From: Bemisia tabaci
Lineage: Eukaryota > Arthropoda > Insecta > Hemiptera > Aleyrodidae
Length of the DNA stretch: 64,000 nucleotides
NCBI RefSeq assembly: GCF_918797505.1
Contig: NC_092798.1
Location: forward strand, 47,762,985 to 47,826,984
Reading direction: 5' to 3'
A program made the translations under genes and the position numbers. A model generated the notes under the pieces. It was not told where the DNA came from. It did no database searches and worked only from the letters and a program-made list of their open reading frames with translations. Shown piece by piece: positions 1-10,642 of this stretch; the first letter of the stretch is position 1; each line of letters opens with the position of its first letter.

Positions 1-651
1 CCCGAGGTCATTGTTTTTGTATTCAGCATAGTTTTCAACGTTTCTCGTACTAGATCTTGATTCTGCCTTTCAATAGTGAAACTAACATACCACTATCTCG
101 GAAAACCCGATTTTTCAGGAGAGTAAAAAAACTGTCTCTCCGTTCGTTATTTTTGACGATTAAAAGTTGAATTCTTGGAGATAAGATATTTTTTTCCACG
201 CCTTGAGCATTTCTGAAAACAGCCCCATCACGTACGAACTATGGAGGAAAACTCGAGTTATGAGCCTTGCGAATTAGGAACCAACACGATTACCTCGAGA
301 TTCTTGATTCAAAATGAAATCTTCTTGACGGCACACTCGAGAATGTTTCTGTCTAAATGGAGTCACTTTTTTCTCTAATGAAATCCAAAAATTATGCTAA
401 ACGTTATTAAAGACGGATACTAGGAATCCGTGAGTTTTCGAACTACCGCTCTGTTTTTGTGCTTTAGTATCTTAATTTATTTAGCGAGGAAAGCTCCGTA
501 CTCTTAAGACATGCTTGTCATTCTTAATACATTGGAGCGACTTCAATTTCGTACAGTACTGTGCAACACCTCCGTTGCGAAATAGATGCTCGAAGCGCCA
601 TGGCACGCCGCTCCGCCGCGGGCGAGGGCGACCAGCGCGACGAGCGCATTG

Positions 652-724
652 GCGCCTACAAACCTAACAGGATACTTCACGCATTGCGCAATGCGTGAAG
701 TATCCCAGTTAGGTTTGTAGGCGC
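652..724. repeat. 73 bp near-perfect palindrome
   Basis: gcgcctacaaacctaacagg pairs with its inverse ending at 724, centred on GCATTGCGCAATGC at about 688. It is the core of a repeat spanning about 540-775; a second copy is at 19588-19803. Confidence 0.85.
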
Positions 725-775
725 TAGTAAGCGTATACCGCGCTGGCAGCACGCCGCTCCGCTCTGTGTTAGGCT

Positions 776-1961
776 CTAATATTTAAACTCGCGGAGTCAG
801 CGTTTTTCAACTCATGATTTTGCATTGTTTGCATTCTTTGCATGGATTATTCTCATTTAAATTAATGGGGAAAAAATGTGTGCTAAAGGAAAATATAATG
901 TGTGTTTTGTAAATATTAAGGTGGTTTCGTGTCAAATTTCAATGATTTTCAAAGCACTTTAATTTTTCTTTTATATTTTGCGCTTTTTCTGTGTTGCAGC
1001 GTGGTAAACAAGCAACCAAACGCTCAAAATTGGACGTATTTGACTCGAAGAGATCGATGCACAAATGGACTGTAACCAAATATTGTGTGCTTCTTGTTTT
1101 TTTCCCTCTACCATTCGTGTTTTTATAATCCCTTTCAATGCAACTACAGCTCATTGAGAGTAATATCGATGACATCGCTTAGAAAAGGTTTTATAATAAT
1201 TTACTACGTTTTAAAAATATCAAATGAAGTAATATTTCCATTAAGAAAAAACTTGAAAAGAAAAATGTAGATAAGGTATATTTTATATCGACAATTTTAA
1301 GGATAAAAATAAAACCAAATATTCACTAATGACAATTTGAAAAGATGAATCAAGAGAAGAAAGTAATGTTTCATTTAAAAAATGAGTTACCATAATAACA
1401 CATCCCTCTCTCTCAATTTTCCCATTCCGATATTTCCAATATAATTTTACATACGGACTAAAATATGACGCTTGAACCGAGTCACTGATGTCTATTTTAC
1501 GCAAGGACATAACAAAATCATGAAATATTTCAGTATTGGTTTTGTATCTTATGAAATGCAAAATCATTGTAATTTTTTGCAAGGATCTTTTTCCAGAGTT
1601 TATTTGTTGGATTCCACCCGAGGCTATCCTTTTAATGCTACTTTTTAAAAAGTCCCCTTGATGAAAATGTAAACCACACGGTCTTCGTAAAGAAAGTAGA
1701 TATTTAAGGAACGACAATGCATACGGCAATAACAAGTTATAAAAATCGGGTGTCCCTTGTTCTTAAGTGACAATAAAGACTCGCAATAAAATGGACAACA
1801 CTTTTTTAATTAAGAAGTATAAGTTCTAGCTCATCCGTAAAAACACGTATGTACTGAGGTAAACTAATGGTACTCGCTTCGTTTCCAAGCTGAGTCGGAT
1901 ATTCTTTTTTTTTCTTCAAATTTATTATAATTATAGGGAACTACATGATATAAAAAAGTAA
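776..1961. other. AT-rich stretch without recognised feature
   Basis: I see no supported gene or repeat. The 150-codon minus-strand frame at 1283-1735 has no domain, splice signals or coding-like composition. Confidence 0.4.
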
Positions 1962-2080
1962 GAGGTGATTCGTCAAGCTCAAGTGATGTGGTCGAACTGG
2001 CATGCGATATATCGCATCGATTAGGTCAAAAGTATCGGCAGGATTAGAATTTGAATTTTTAGCAAAAAAATGACGGGTGT
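1962..2080 (+). repeat. Left copy of a ~115 bp inverted repeat bounding 13 kb
   Basis: Begins gaggtgattcgtcaagctc and is matched in inverted orientation by 14830-14942, with similarity running at least 80 bp strongly and weaker to about 115 bp (the ggcaggatta/ taaatctgccgg stretch). No clear target duplication outside either end. Confidence 0.7.
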
Positions 2081-3075
2081 GAATAAGTGCGAAACCACGT
2101 ATCTCCATTGCACAATCCAAATTTACGACTTTAAATTGTGAACCAAATCTACTGCTATCGAATAAGAAAAATCATGGAGAATTTTAAGTTTTATGTTGAC
2201 CAGCTTCTCGAAAGAAAAATAAAATTTCTATGGAAGTCTGCAACGTCGAAAATGGAGAAACGTCGTCTCTCATTTTGCCCAAATATATGTATGCATACAA
2301 TTGAAGGCATTATTACTTTCCTCTATCAACTTATATTCGTTTGTAATGATAAACAATGGGACGCGTTTGCCACGGCGCCTTGATACAATTATACAACCTC
2401 GACGGATGTCCGTATTGCGTTCAAAATATTGAAGGCGTTTTGACTCCCTGCTCATACGACCTGTAATTGATTCGATTGAAAGACGCGTTGGTCGGCGGTG
2501 AAGGGGACTTGATGCAACTATTGAAACTCGATGGATGTCCGTATTGCACCGACTGAAGTGCGAAACCACGTATCTCAATTGCGGTGTTTCAAAATTTCCG
2601 TCCTTATTTCATCTCTTCCATGAGAAACAATCCAAATTTACGACTTTAAATTTTGAACCGAATCTTCTGCTATCGAATACGAAAAATCATGGAGAATTTA
2701 AGTTTCATGTTGACCAGCTTCTCGAAAGAAAAATAAAATTTCTATGGAAGTCTGCAACGTCGCAAATAGAGAAACGTCGTCTCTCATTTTGCCCAAAAAT
2801 ATGTATGCATACAATTGAAGGCATTCTGACTTTTTTTTTCAACTAATATTCGTTTGTAACAATAAACAATGGGACGCGTTTGCCACGGCGCCTTGATACA
2901 ACTATACAACCTCGACGGATGTCCGTATTGCATTCAAAAAATTGAAGGCGTTTTGACTCCTTGCTCATACTACCTGTCGTTGATTCGATCGAAAGACGGG
3001 TTGGTCTGCGGTGAAGGGGACTTGATGCAACTATTTAAACTTGATGGATGTCCGTATCGCACCGTATCGTGACAA
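2080..3075 (+). repeat. 514 bp tandem repeat, array 1 (about two units)
   Basis: The phrase gatgtccgtattgcaccgac recurs at about 2534 and 3048, spacing 513-514 bp. Each unit contains a frame related to SVSHRLKCKTTYLNCGVSKF ... FYVDQLLERKIKFL ... KRRLSFCPKI. Units differ by scattered substitutions and small indels. Confidence 0.85.
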
Positions 3076-3548
3076 TAAATGGACGTGGGTGGTCAAAACC
3101 TTCCTTAAAAAACTTTTTTGGATTCAAAGCCCCCCAAAAAAGCCGGCGTTGCCATATTTTATTGCCTGAATTCACGGAAAACCTAGTATTTCAGAATTCG
3201 GAGGCTGTTCCTCGTCAAGAACATTCCGCAAATTCAGAAACCTTTATTTTTCACACGCAGTGGCCACATTAGTAGGGATTTTATGCATGTTTTATCTATT
3301 TATGTATTTATCTCGCGCTGTGGCTCAGCGTTGCCACATGTTATTCGGGAAAATCGAGAACAATTCGCGTTTAGGTCGGTTTGCGCCATTTTTTTCGGAT
3401 CATGCCAGGGGTAGACCCCGAGATAGATCGAACATGACCAAACCATTATGCTTTCCGTAAAATATAGACTTTCAATGACCAAAAAATCGCGGAGTTGAGG
3501 AATTTCAGGGTGGGCCCAAAAAAGGCCCTTAACGATACCCCTCCTTTC
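3076..3548 (-). repeat. Composite repeat copy (acgtccatttattg type)
   Basis: Carries cgcagtggccacattagtag, ggggcttt-type G/C runs and atcgcggagttgaggaattt, ending in ccttaacgatacccctcctt. The same modules recur at 12092-12372, 12390-12605, 12808-13095 and 13405-13478, so this belongs to the same higher-order repeat as the 514 bp arrays. Confidence 0.75.
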
Positions 3549-4274
3549 AATCTAAGTTAATTTATTTGATTATTTGCCTAGGCATTTGACAAAATGCCTG
3601 ATTTTACTATTTGCCTGAGACATATACTTTGTGACCCTGACGCTGAAGCGCTCGCCCTTCGAAAAACATCGGTCAGAGTTTATATAAGTGCTTTTTTTAT
3701 AAAATTGTAATATTATCTCTAGCACTTGGCTACACCCTACATGCCAATATATTCAGTGCTACTACCTTTTAGACATTGTGTTATACAATATTCGCTGAAC
3801 TTCATTCCCTATTTCAACACATGTAATTCAGCGGATTAAATCATTTTTTCGTATCTCAGTAATTAGGTAATCAATCTATGAACCAAAAGTATCCTCGCGC
3901 TCAGTTCTCTTGGTAGTTTCTACTTAAATACAAAATATTTATCAAAGTTCAGACTCCTGCAAGGAATTATTATCTAAAGATCCGAACTAAATTTTGGTCT
4001 TATTTTAATTTTTAGTTATAGCAAATAGAGTTAATACTTTGTAGTTCTCTATATTTTGAATAAAGAAAAAAAAATTTTACTGAAGGAAATTTGGCAAGTT
4101 TCGAATGCTCATACGGCGTTCTTCCTCAGCGCGACAGAATTACTAGGAGACTTTAACGATTGAGAAGGAAAGCAAAACGTGCGTTGATGCAAGACAAAGA
4201 ATTAGTGCACAAGAGATTGCATACTTTCCAGGCTGTCTTTAAAAAACACGCATTACGATTGCTTCCGAGCCACG

Positions 4275-4439
4275 CAGTGGCGTGGCGTGAATTGCGATGT
4301 ATCGATTGTTTTGCAATTTAAACGTATGGTAAAGAATCGATTATTGAGGTGTTCGTAGCGAACACCCTGTTCATCGATCATATTCCATAGGTTTAAATGG
4401 CATAACAATCGATATATCGCAAAGCACGCCACGCCACTA
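4275..4439. mobile_element. hAT-type miniature element
   Basis: Ends CAGTGGCGTGGCGTG... and its inverse enclose 165 bp, with inverted arms of about 50 bp. Flanking 8 bp GAGCCACG (4267-4274) and GAGCCACC (4440-4447) match at 7 of 8, the size of a hAT target duplication. Confidence 0.8.
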
Positions 4440-4872
4440 GAGCCACCCTAAAAAAAGAGTAATCTCCGGGTTTTCCGGGCCTGTAGACACCCTGATCTAG
4501 GGAGAGCAGGCCCAGCTGTAGAATACCTCTCACCGATAGCCAGAAAAATCAATCGGCAGAAAAAATGTTTGAAGTCAACATTCAAATCCCGTCAGTCCGA
4601 ACTCTGTATTGCGAAAGAATGTCCGGTCCGTCCGTCCTATGAGCCCTCGGACGTTGCCAAAATTTGTGAGATAAAACGGAAATTTCGTGGGGAATTTGTG
4701 CCCCCCCCCCCCCAAAAAAAAAAAAAAAATTTGTTTATGAATTTTAAATGCGATTTCATCAAAACTATCTAAATATTTCAAGGAAAAATATTCATACCAT
4801 ACCTCACCAAGACATAATATTAATATTATCGTGATACGCACCGCTTTTGTTTGAGGAACTACGCAATTCACT

Positions 4873-5262
4873 TGGATGGCATTTAGCAAAAAGGAACCAG
4901 CGCGATTACAGTGTTTTCAAGCTCGTGCACCTTCTTCTGTACGTTTAAAATTACTTATAATCTATGTACAGTGTTAGAACTTACTTTCAGTAATTTCCTT
5001 CAAAACTAACAATTGTTTCGTGAGAAGCCAGAACTATTTGGACTGCATTTTGCAATTTGGAACTATAAATTTTGGCTCATATGAAAAAACACTCATATGC
5101 ATTGGGAAACTAATGGCACATACATTGTTTTTAAACTGAGCTAGAATTTATAGTTCCAAATTGCAAAATGTAGTCCATTTGTTATTCTGGGAGATTTCTT
5201 TGATAATTATGAAGAAGCAATCTTTTTACAACACTGTAATTGCGATGGTTCCTTTTTCCAAA
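4873..5262. mobile_element. TIR element (GGAACCAGCGCGATTACAG type), split by a nested insertion
   Basis: The ends gcatttagcaaaaaggaacc and the inverse ggttccttttt near 5250 match the elements at 30785-31050 and 32000-32253. The internal sequence is interrupted at 5040-5176 by another miniature element. Confidence 0.7.
5040..5176. mobile_element. 137 bp miniature element nested in 4873-5262
   Basis: Inverted ends GGACTGCATTTTGCAATTTGG and TTGCAAAATGTAGTCC, with arms of about 30 bp. Flanked by ATTT on both sides. The unoccupied site survives in the relative at about 30955 (actatttgttat). Confidence 0.8.
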
Positions 5263-5808
5263 ATTCGACCCACTTAGAGACTTTCTCTGGACTTTGCCAC
5301 CCGCCCCCTCTCTCTCTTTGTAGTTCAGTATTTTTTTGCTTTTTCACTGTAACGGATGTGTTTCCAAAATAATTTATTTCCGTGTTCTTTTTCCTGTTTA
5401 CGATCCCCCCCTCTCCCATTGTTTTGCAGCCCGGAGGTTTCTTGACCGGACCGCCAAAGAAACAAAACAATAGATTTCCATGTCCTGATTAAAGTGACGC
5501 GTAAGGTCCATCATCCATCTCAGTGAAACAAAGGACCCCGCCTGGCCGCATTCGAAAGTGATGGAATGCACCCCTTCCTGAAATCCCGCAAAGCTCGGAT
5601 TTTCCGCCATTGGAGAACAAGGAAGAAGTTTCTGGAATACATCCTAATTGCGAGAGGGGTCAGCCAGGGGGGGGGGGGAGGAGGGATTGTTTGTGGTGGC
5701 TTCAGGCCAGCAGTTTACGAGATTATAAAAGGGCAAACCCAACCCTAAATTTCAGTCAGTTTGGTTTCAGCAAGCGCAGTAATTTCATGGGTGAGCAGGT
5801 CAGTGGGT

Positions 5809-5862
5809 CAGTCAGTCGGTCAGTCGGTAGTGTTGTGTGGTGTTGTGTTGTGTTGTAGTGGT
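5809..5862. repeat. Short simple repeats (TCAGTCGG and TGTTG)
   Basis: tcagtcagtcggtcagtcgg is followed by gttgtgttgtgttgt. Ordinary microsatellite. Confidence 0.7.
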
Positions 5863-5969
5863 CGCTTACACTACAGGTTCTAATCCGTGAGTACACTGCG
5901 TATAATAGCTTATTCTTAACTTCTACTGCAAGAAAATTTATAGTGTAAAATTTATATGCTCTACAATTC

Positions 5970-6460
5970 AAAAATTCATTTTTTAATTTTTTAATTTCAT
6001 ATTTTAGATTTCAATTTTTACTTTATAAATTTTAAAATTTTTGGTTTTCAATTTTATTTTTATCTTAATGCTACATATCATTTTTCCAATTTATTCATAC
6101 TCAATAGGTCAATAATACATATATATTATTACTACCGCAACTATATACTTACTACTACTTATGACTTACGACTTACTTACTTATTTACTGTACTTACTGT
6201 ACTTATTTACCTACCATACCACTCACTATATGCCTACTACTACAATATTTATAGTATACATACACTATTGATCTATTGAGTCTGAAAAATGGAAGAAATG
6301 ATGTAAAACATTAACATAAAAATCAAATTGAAAAATAAAAATTATAAAATTTATAAAGTAAAAATTTTAATTCTAAAATGTAAAAGTTAAAATTTTTGAA
6401 ATCAAAAACTTTTAATTTTAAAAATCTAAAATAAAGTTCCTAAACTGTAAAGACTGTTAA
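5970..6460. other. AT-rich low-complexity stretch
   Basis: Extremely AT-rich with loosely inverse halves (aaattttaaaatttttggtt vs aatttttgaaatcaaaaac) around a TACTTAC-rich middle. No gene seen. Confidence 0.5.
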
Positions 6461-6718
6461 CTGTTAAACTTTTTTCTTAAGCCAGATTTTTCCCCCTCCT
6501 CAAAATCTTCACGTCAGCTTTTCTTCCTCATTTGTATGTATCTTTTCTGAATTGACGAGAGATGCGGGTAGATAATTTTCAGCATTTTAATCACAAGGAA
6601 AATTGATTGACTGCGTTTTTATTACTCTCTCGAATAAGACACTAGTTTTGCTCTCTGTGCTTTACTTTCATTTATTTTTTTATCAGATGAATATGAAACG
6701 AACACAGTAAAAATTGTT

Positions 6719-7324
6719 GGAGGGTATGATCGAAAAATGAAAACGTGAATCGATCGACGAATTATTAAAAAACCAGTGTCGACTCGATCGACATGAATCA
6801 ATCGAAAAATGAAAACGTGAATCGATCGACATGAATCAATCGACACCGATTCGATCGACAGTTAATTTAAAAACATCCGTGTCGATTCGATCGACATGAA
6901 TGGATCGAAAAATAAAAACGTGAATCGATCAACACCGATTCAATCGACAACCGTGAATCGATCGACAAACCCTTGAATCGATCGACAACCCCGTGAATCG
7001 ATCGACAAAAGCCGTGAGTCGATCGAATTTTGTAATGCCGATGGATTCACGTTTTTATTTTTCGATCCATTCATGTCAATCGAATCGACACGGGTGTTTT
7101 AAAATTAACTGTCGATCGAATCGGTGTCGATTGATTCAGGTCGATTCACATTTTCATTTTTCGATCGATTCATGTCGATCGAGTCGACACCGTTTTTTTA
7201 ATAATTTGTCGATCGAATCGGTGTCGATCGATTCATGTCGATCGATTCACGTCGATCGATTCACGTCGATCGATTCACGTTTTCATTTTTCGATCGATTC
7301 ATGTCGATCGAATCCATACCCTCC
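6719..7324. mobile_element. Foldback element of TCGATCGA repeats with 9 bp target duplication
   Basis: The ends are GGAGGGTATG and CATACCCTCC. The interior is almost wholly made of degenerate GTGAATCGATCGACA-type units, inverted about the middle. AAAATTGTT flanks both ends exactly (6710-6718, 7325-7333), a 9 bp duplication as for Mutator-like elements. No transposase frame. Relatives at 17314-17550 and 35074-35510. Confidence 0.85.
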
Positions 7325-7506
7325 AAAATTGTTTCACCTTGTTTTATTTAGTGTTTTTTCTTGTATACTTTAAACTACTTTTCCTCTATTTGCATAGTTT
7401 CAGACCAGTAGGAAAAACAGTTTTTTAAACTGTTCAGCTTAGTTCCCGTTTTATATTCCGTAAACCTCAAACTACCTGATTTTCTTTTGTTTATCTTTTT
7501 TTTCAG

Positions 7507-7564
7507 ATCGGCAAGAAACGAAGCGCTCACAGCGGAAGTTGTTTTACTCGCATTTGAGCATTGA
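7507..7564 (+). CDS. Candidate exon A (duplicated pair)
   Basis: A long pyrimidine tract ending in cag precedes 7507. In the frame with one leading base it reads SARNEALTAEVVLLAFEH and then stops. It resembles the next candidate exon at 8424 (SAKNEENAPHDEPLKTEVV), which suggests a duplicated exon. No donor was identified, so it would be terminal or a relic. Confidence 0.25.
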
Positions 7565-7718
7565 ATTTCACATTAATAATATTTAGTGTTGCAAATATTA
7601 ACATAGATTTTCGCATGATTAAGCAGGAAACACTGAGTCGTTTCTAATTACTTATCACTTTTTTATCATTTATAATCACTTTAAAATGACTTTTATTAGT
7701 AGCTCACATCGTCGCCTA

Positions 7719-7820
7719 CCTGACATAAGGGCGTAACTACTTTGCAATGAACCCTGTCTTCCACACAATTCAATGCTTTTCCGGGCTCATCTCAATCTGT
7801 AGTTACGCCCTTCTGTCAGC
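7719..7820. mobile_element. Miniature element (CTGACATAAGGG ends)
   Basis: cctgacataagggcgtaact and the inverse agttacgcccttctgtcag enclose about 100 bp. A diverged relative is at 8832-8948. It abuts the element beginning at 7819. Confidence 0.65.
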
Positions 7821-8091
7821 GGGCCGATTATTGAAATTGATAGACAAAGCTATAGCCAAAGAAGACAAAAGAAATATAGAGGGATCCTATTGGTGATAGC
7901 GGGCGGTTGCATTGGACAAAAGAGGTAGGTAATAGACTAAGTAACAGCAACCTACGAGGGACCCGATAATTAGTCCATTATTTTCTCCCTTCGTCTAAAG
8001 AAACCACCCGTTTCAACCAATAGGATAGCTCCATACTCCCTATGTCTTCTTTGTCTATCGCCTTATCTTTCAATTTCAACAATCGGCCCGC
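7819..8091. mobile_element. Miniature element (GCGGGCCGATTATTGAAATT ends)
   Basis: Ends gcgggccgattattgaaatt and inverse, 273 bp. Both arms contain the gatagacaaagc motif and an inverted cctattggt/accaatagg. Relatives at 54291-54596 and 61032-61285. Confidence 0.8.
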
Positions 8092-8423
8092 AGCCAAGCG
8101 ACGACATAACAAATAGCGAAAGAAAAGACAAAAGTAGAAATTAGCTACATTACATTCCAAATAAATAATTAATTTTGTATTAGAATAAGAGATGGGTATC
8201 AGCTTCATCAAATTGATTTTACATGAACAAAAAGCCCGAAGGATCATCATTTTAAAAACAACAGAAAAGGGGATAGTATTCAAACAAATAAAAATATTTA
8301 TCAAATTTCTTTATATAAAAACACAACTTCTATTTAAAATAAATCTTCCACTGAACTTTTTATTTTCAAGTTAGGTTAAGCTCCAACTAATCTTTCTTTT
8401 TTTTAATTCTTAGTTTGTTTCAG

Positions 8424-8526
8424 GTCTGCAAAAAACGAAGAAAATGCTCCGCATGATGAGCCATTGAAGACGGAAGTAGTGCCCTCCAAAATGTGTACCT
8501 ATTTGTTCTATCGTGTCCATAACTAA
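8424..8526 (+). CDS. Candidate exon B (duplicated pair)
   Basis: Acceptor tttgtttcag before 8424. In the frame with one leading base it reads SAKNEENAPHDEPLKTEVVP and SKMCTYLFYRVHN, then TAA. The composition is acidic and coding-like. The similarity to the 7507 exon and the absence of a clear donor make it either an alternative last exon or a relic. Bases 8466-8484 are perfectly complementary to 10552-10570. Confidence 0.3.
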
Positions 8527-8831
8527 ATGCCTTCAGTTGCTGAAAGAGATAAAAAGTATTTGCAATTCCTATAAGTTATGCATAGTTCTCGTGTGATACC
8601 TACTATCGAACAATACCGCATTCAACTGAAAGTATTTGGACTGAATCATGTAGAAAGGAATTATCATTTTCGGTTTATTGTAGCATAGACATAAATGCCA
8701 TGAATTTTTCTAAATGAGCCAGAAATATTAGTTTTTTTTTGCGTTATACAGTTCAGTTACTCTACAGCTGAATGCAAACTTGAAATTAACGAGAGAAACA
8801 AAACCATAAACCCACGTAGCCCGGACGCATT

Positions 8832-8948
8832 GTCGCTTATCTGACGTAAGGGAGTACTGCAATTTCCGTATGAGCCTCAGAAAGCATGGTTTTATATGCG
8901 AAATAGAGCTCACATGGAAATTGAGATGTGCCCTTACATCAGAAGGGG
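8832..8948. mobile_element. Miniature element, relative of 7719-7820
   Basis: tatctgacgtaaggg at the left and cccttacatcagaag at the right, with weaker internal pairing. Confidence 0.55.
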
Positions 8949-9020
8949 ACGGTATGTAACAAGGTGGTACAATATGATTAATAATAAAATAGGTAGTAGA
9001 TAAGCCAAATGGTGCAATAG

Positions 9021-9131
9021 TGCTGCGTCCACACAATTTTGCTGGGAAAACAAGGCCAATAAGTTCGAAAAAATAGAAATCAAAAGTTCTATTTGGCCTC
9101 GTTTCCCTCACAAAATAGTGTGGACCCAGCA
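9021..9131. mobile_element. Miniature element (TGCTGGGTCCACAC ends)
   Basis: tgctgcgtccacacaatttt and its inverse ending tgtggacccagca, 111 bp, with further pairing ggccaa...ttggcc inside. Relative at 32261-32462. Confidence 0.75.
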
Positions 9132-9371
9132 CTATTTTCCCACCTTTCTGCAATTAACGCTGCATGATATAGTCCAAAAGCATCACGGAACTGCATTTTA
9201 AATTTGAAAAAGTAATACCTAAACTTTGATATCTGAATTTTGGCATGGTGCCTTGACTAAAATTTTGACAAGAGATAAATGGACAAATGGATCATGGACT
9301 TATGCACGCTAAAAGGAAGTATGTTGCATGCAAATAGTTCCCTTTAACATGTATAAGTCCAGCGTAATAAT

Positions 9372-9536
9372 CAGTGGCGTGGCGTGAATTGCGATACATC
9401 GATTGTTATGCCATTTAAACATATAGTAAAGAATCAATTATTAAGGTTTCCGCTGGGAACACCCTGTTTATCGATCATTTTCCATAGGTTTAAATGGCAT
9501 AAAAATCGATATATCGCAATTCACGCCATGCCACTA
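9372..9536. mobile_element. hAT-type miniature element, second copy
   Basis: Same ends, same length (165 bp) and about 90% similar to 4275-4439. The flanking 8 bp do not match clearly. Confidence 0.75.
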
Positions 9537-9656
9537 ATGATCATAGAATAGAACTTTTAACTACGTGGATGAGGGATTAGATAGAAATGTAGAAGCCAGT
9601 TTTGTCACCTGTTGCTAATCATACTAATAATTCATGATTTGCCTTGTTTGTTTCAG

Positions 9657-9720
9657 ATGCGGCTGAAGATTCGGGCTTGGGAGGAGGGATCGCTGAGGGG
9701 GGAGGTTCCCAGGGAAGGGT
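9657..9720 (+). CDS. Candidate exon start in GC-rich sequence
   Basis: The acceptor ttgtttgtttcag precedes 9657. With two leading bases the frame reads AAEDSGLGGGIAEGGGSQG before running into GGGGTT-type GC-rich repeats. The end of the exon cannot be placed. Confidence 0.2.
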
Positions 9721-9928
9721 GGTTCGTAGGGTTGGGAAGTATCGCGGAACTAGGATTCCCAGGGGAGAGGGGGGTCCGTAGGGTTGGGTGCGGCATCGCG
9801 GGGTAGGGTTTCCTAGGGGGGGTTCCCGGGGAGAGGGGGGGATGTCCGTGGGGTTTAAGTAGGATCGCGGAGTAGGGTTTCCAAGGGGGGAGGGGCCGCG
9901 GAGTAGAATCACGGGGGGAGGAGTAGGA
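9690..9928. repeat. G-rich degenerate minisatellite
   Basis: Repeated phrases of the type gatcgcgg-agtagggtttcc with long G runs; strand-asymmetric G content, ending at a run of 27 T (9929-9955). Units vary from about 35 to 70 bp, so no fixed period is claimed. Confidence 0.6.
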
Positions 9929-10260
9929 TTTTTTTTTTTTTTTTTTTTTTTTTTTCCGCGACTGGCTTGCTGAGATCCTCCGGGGCGTTACGTCCCGGGG
10001 TCCGCCGTCGCCGGCAGGGGCGCCCGCCGGGACCCCGTGGGTCCGTTGGGCGTCCCTGCCCCCGACCCCCCGCGAGGGGGGTCTTTGCCCCCCCGCAAGG
10101 GGGGGCTTTTTCCCCCCTCGCGGGGGGTCGGGGGTGGGGGCGCCCAGCGGACCCTTATGGGGTCCCGGCGGGCGCCCCTGCCGGCGACGGCGGCTCCGGG
10201 GCATTACGCCCCGGAGGATCTCAGCAAGCCACGAGTGGAAAAAAAAAAAAAAAAAAAAAA
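9929..10260. repeat. GC-rich 283 bp palindrome between T27 and A22
   Basis: Arms 9956-10095 and 10095-10238 are inverse with about 90% match (gcttgctgagatcctccggg at the left, its inverse at the right). GC is above 75% in an AT-rich region. A run of 27 T (9929-9955) lies left and 22 A (10239-10260) right, so the homopolymers extend the inverted repeat. Confidence 0.85.
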
Positions 10261-10332
10261 GGGAGGAGGTGGGAAAGGAACCTGGGGGCCGGAGGGGCCT
10301 GAAGCCGGGGTTGGGGGAGGCCGCCATCGTAA

Positions 10333-10412
10333 CGGGATCGTCGTACCGGGATCGTCGTACCGGGATCGTCGTACCGGGATCGTCGTACCAGGATCATCGT
10401 ACCGGGATCGTC

Positions 10413-10414
<2 letters not shown>
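10333..10414 (+). repeat. 14 bp tandem repeat, about six copies
   Basis: CGGGATCGTCGTAC repeated with one diverged unit (CAGGATCATCGTAC), followed directly by a run of 37 T and an acceptor-like cag. Confidence 0.9.
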
Positions 10415-10451
<37 letters not shown>

Positions 10452-10460
10452 CTGTTTCAG

Positions 10461-10487
10461 GTGCAGCTGCCGTTCCCGCAACCGAAG
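10461..10487 (+). CDS. Candidate 27 nt micro-exon
   Basis: A run of 37 T (10415-10451) followed by ctgtttcag forms a very strong acceptor, and gtgaga follows 10487. The 27 nt segment is open in phase 0 (VQLPFPQPK) and, with two leading bases, as AAVPATE. Splice signals are good, but the coding identity is unproven. Confidence 0.3.
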
Positions 10488-10593
10488 GTGAGATACCGTT
10501 TAATTTCTCCTCATTTGTAAATAAGGGTTATAATCGTTAAGCAGTTTTATCGGGCACTACTTCCGTCTTCCGAGCAGAGTTGCTTTTTAGCAG

Positions 10594-10642
10594 AATCAAA
10601 AATGGCATGGAGCAGAGGAAGCATGGAGCTGCGTCAGCATTG
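10594..10642 (+). CDS. Candidate short exon
   Basis: Acceptor tgctttttagcag and a consensus donor gtaagt bracket 49 nt (52 nt if the upstream AG is used). One frame ends with a single base, which would match the two leading bases of the exon at 18203. The join spans 7.5 kb and other exons may lie between. Protein not recognised. Confidence 0.3.

Noticed and set aside
9653..10540. Several long frames through the GC-rich palindrome and homopolymer runs
   Set aside because: They consist of Gly/Pro/Arg runs and poly-Lys or poly-Phe from homopolymers, are present on both strands, and follow from base composition.
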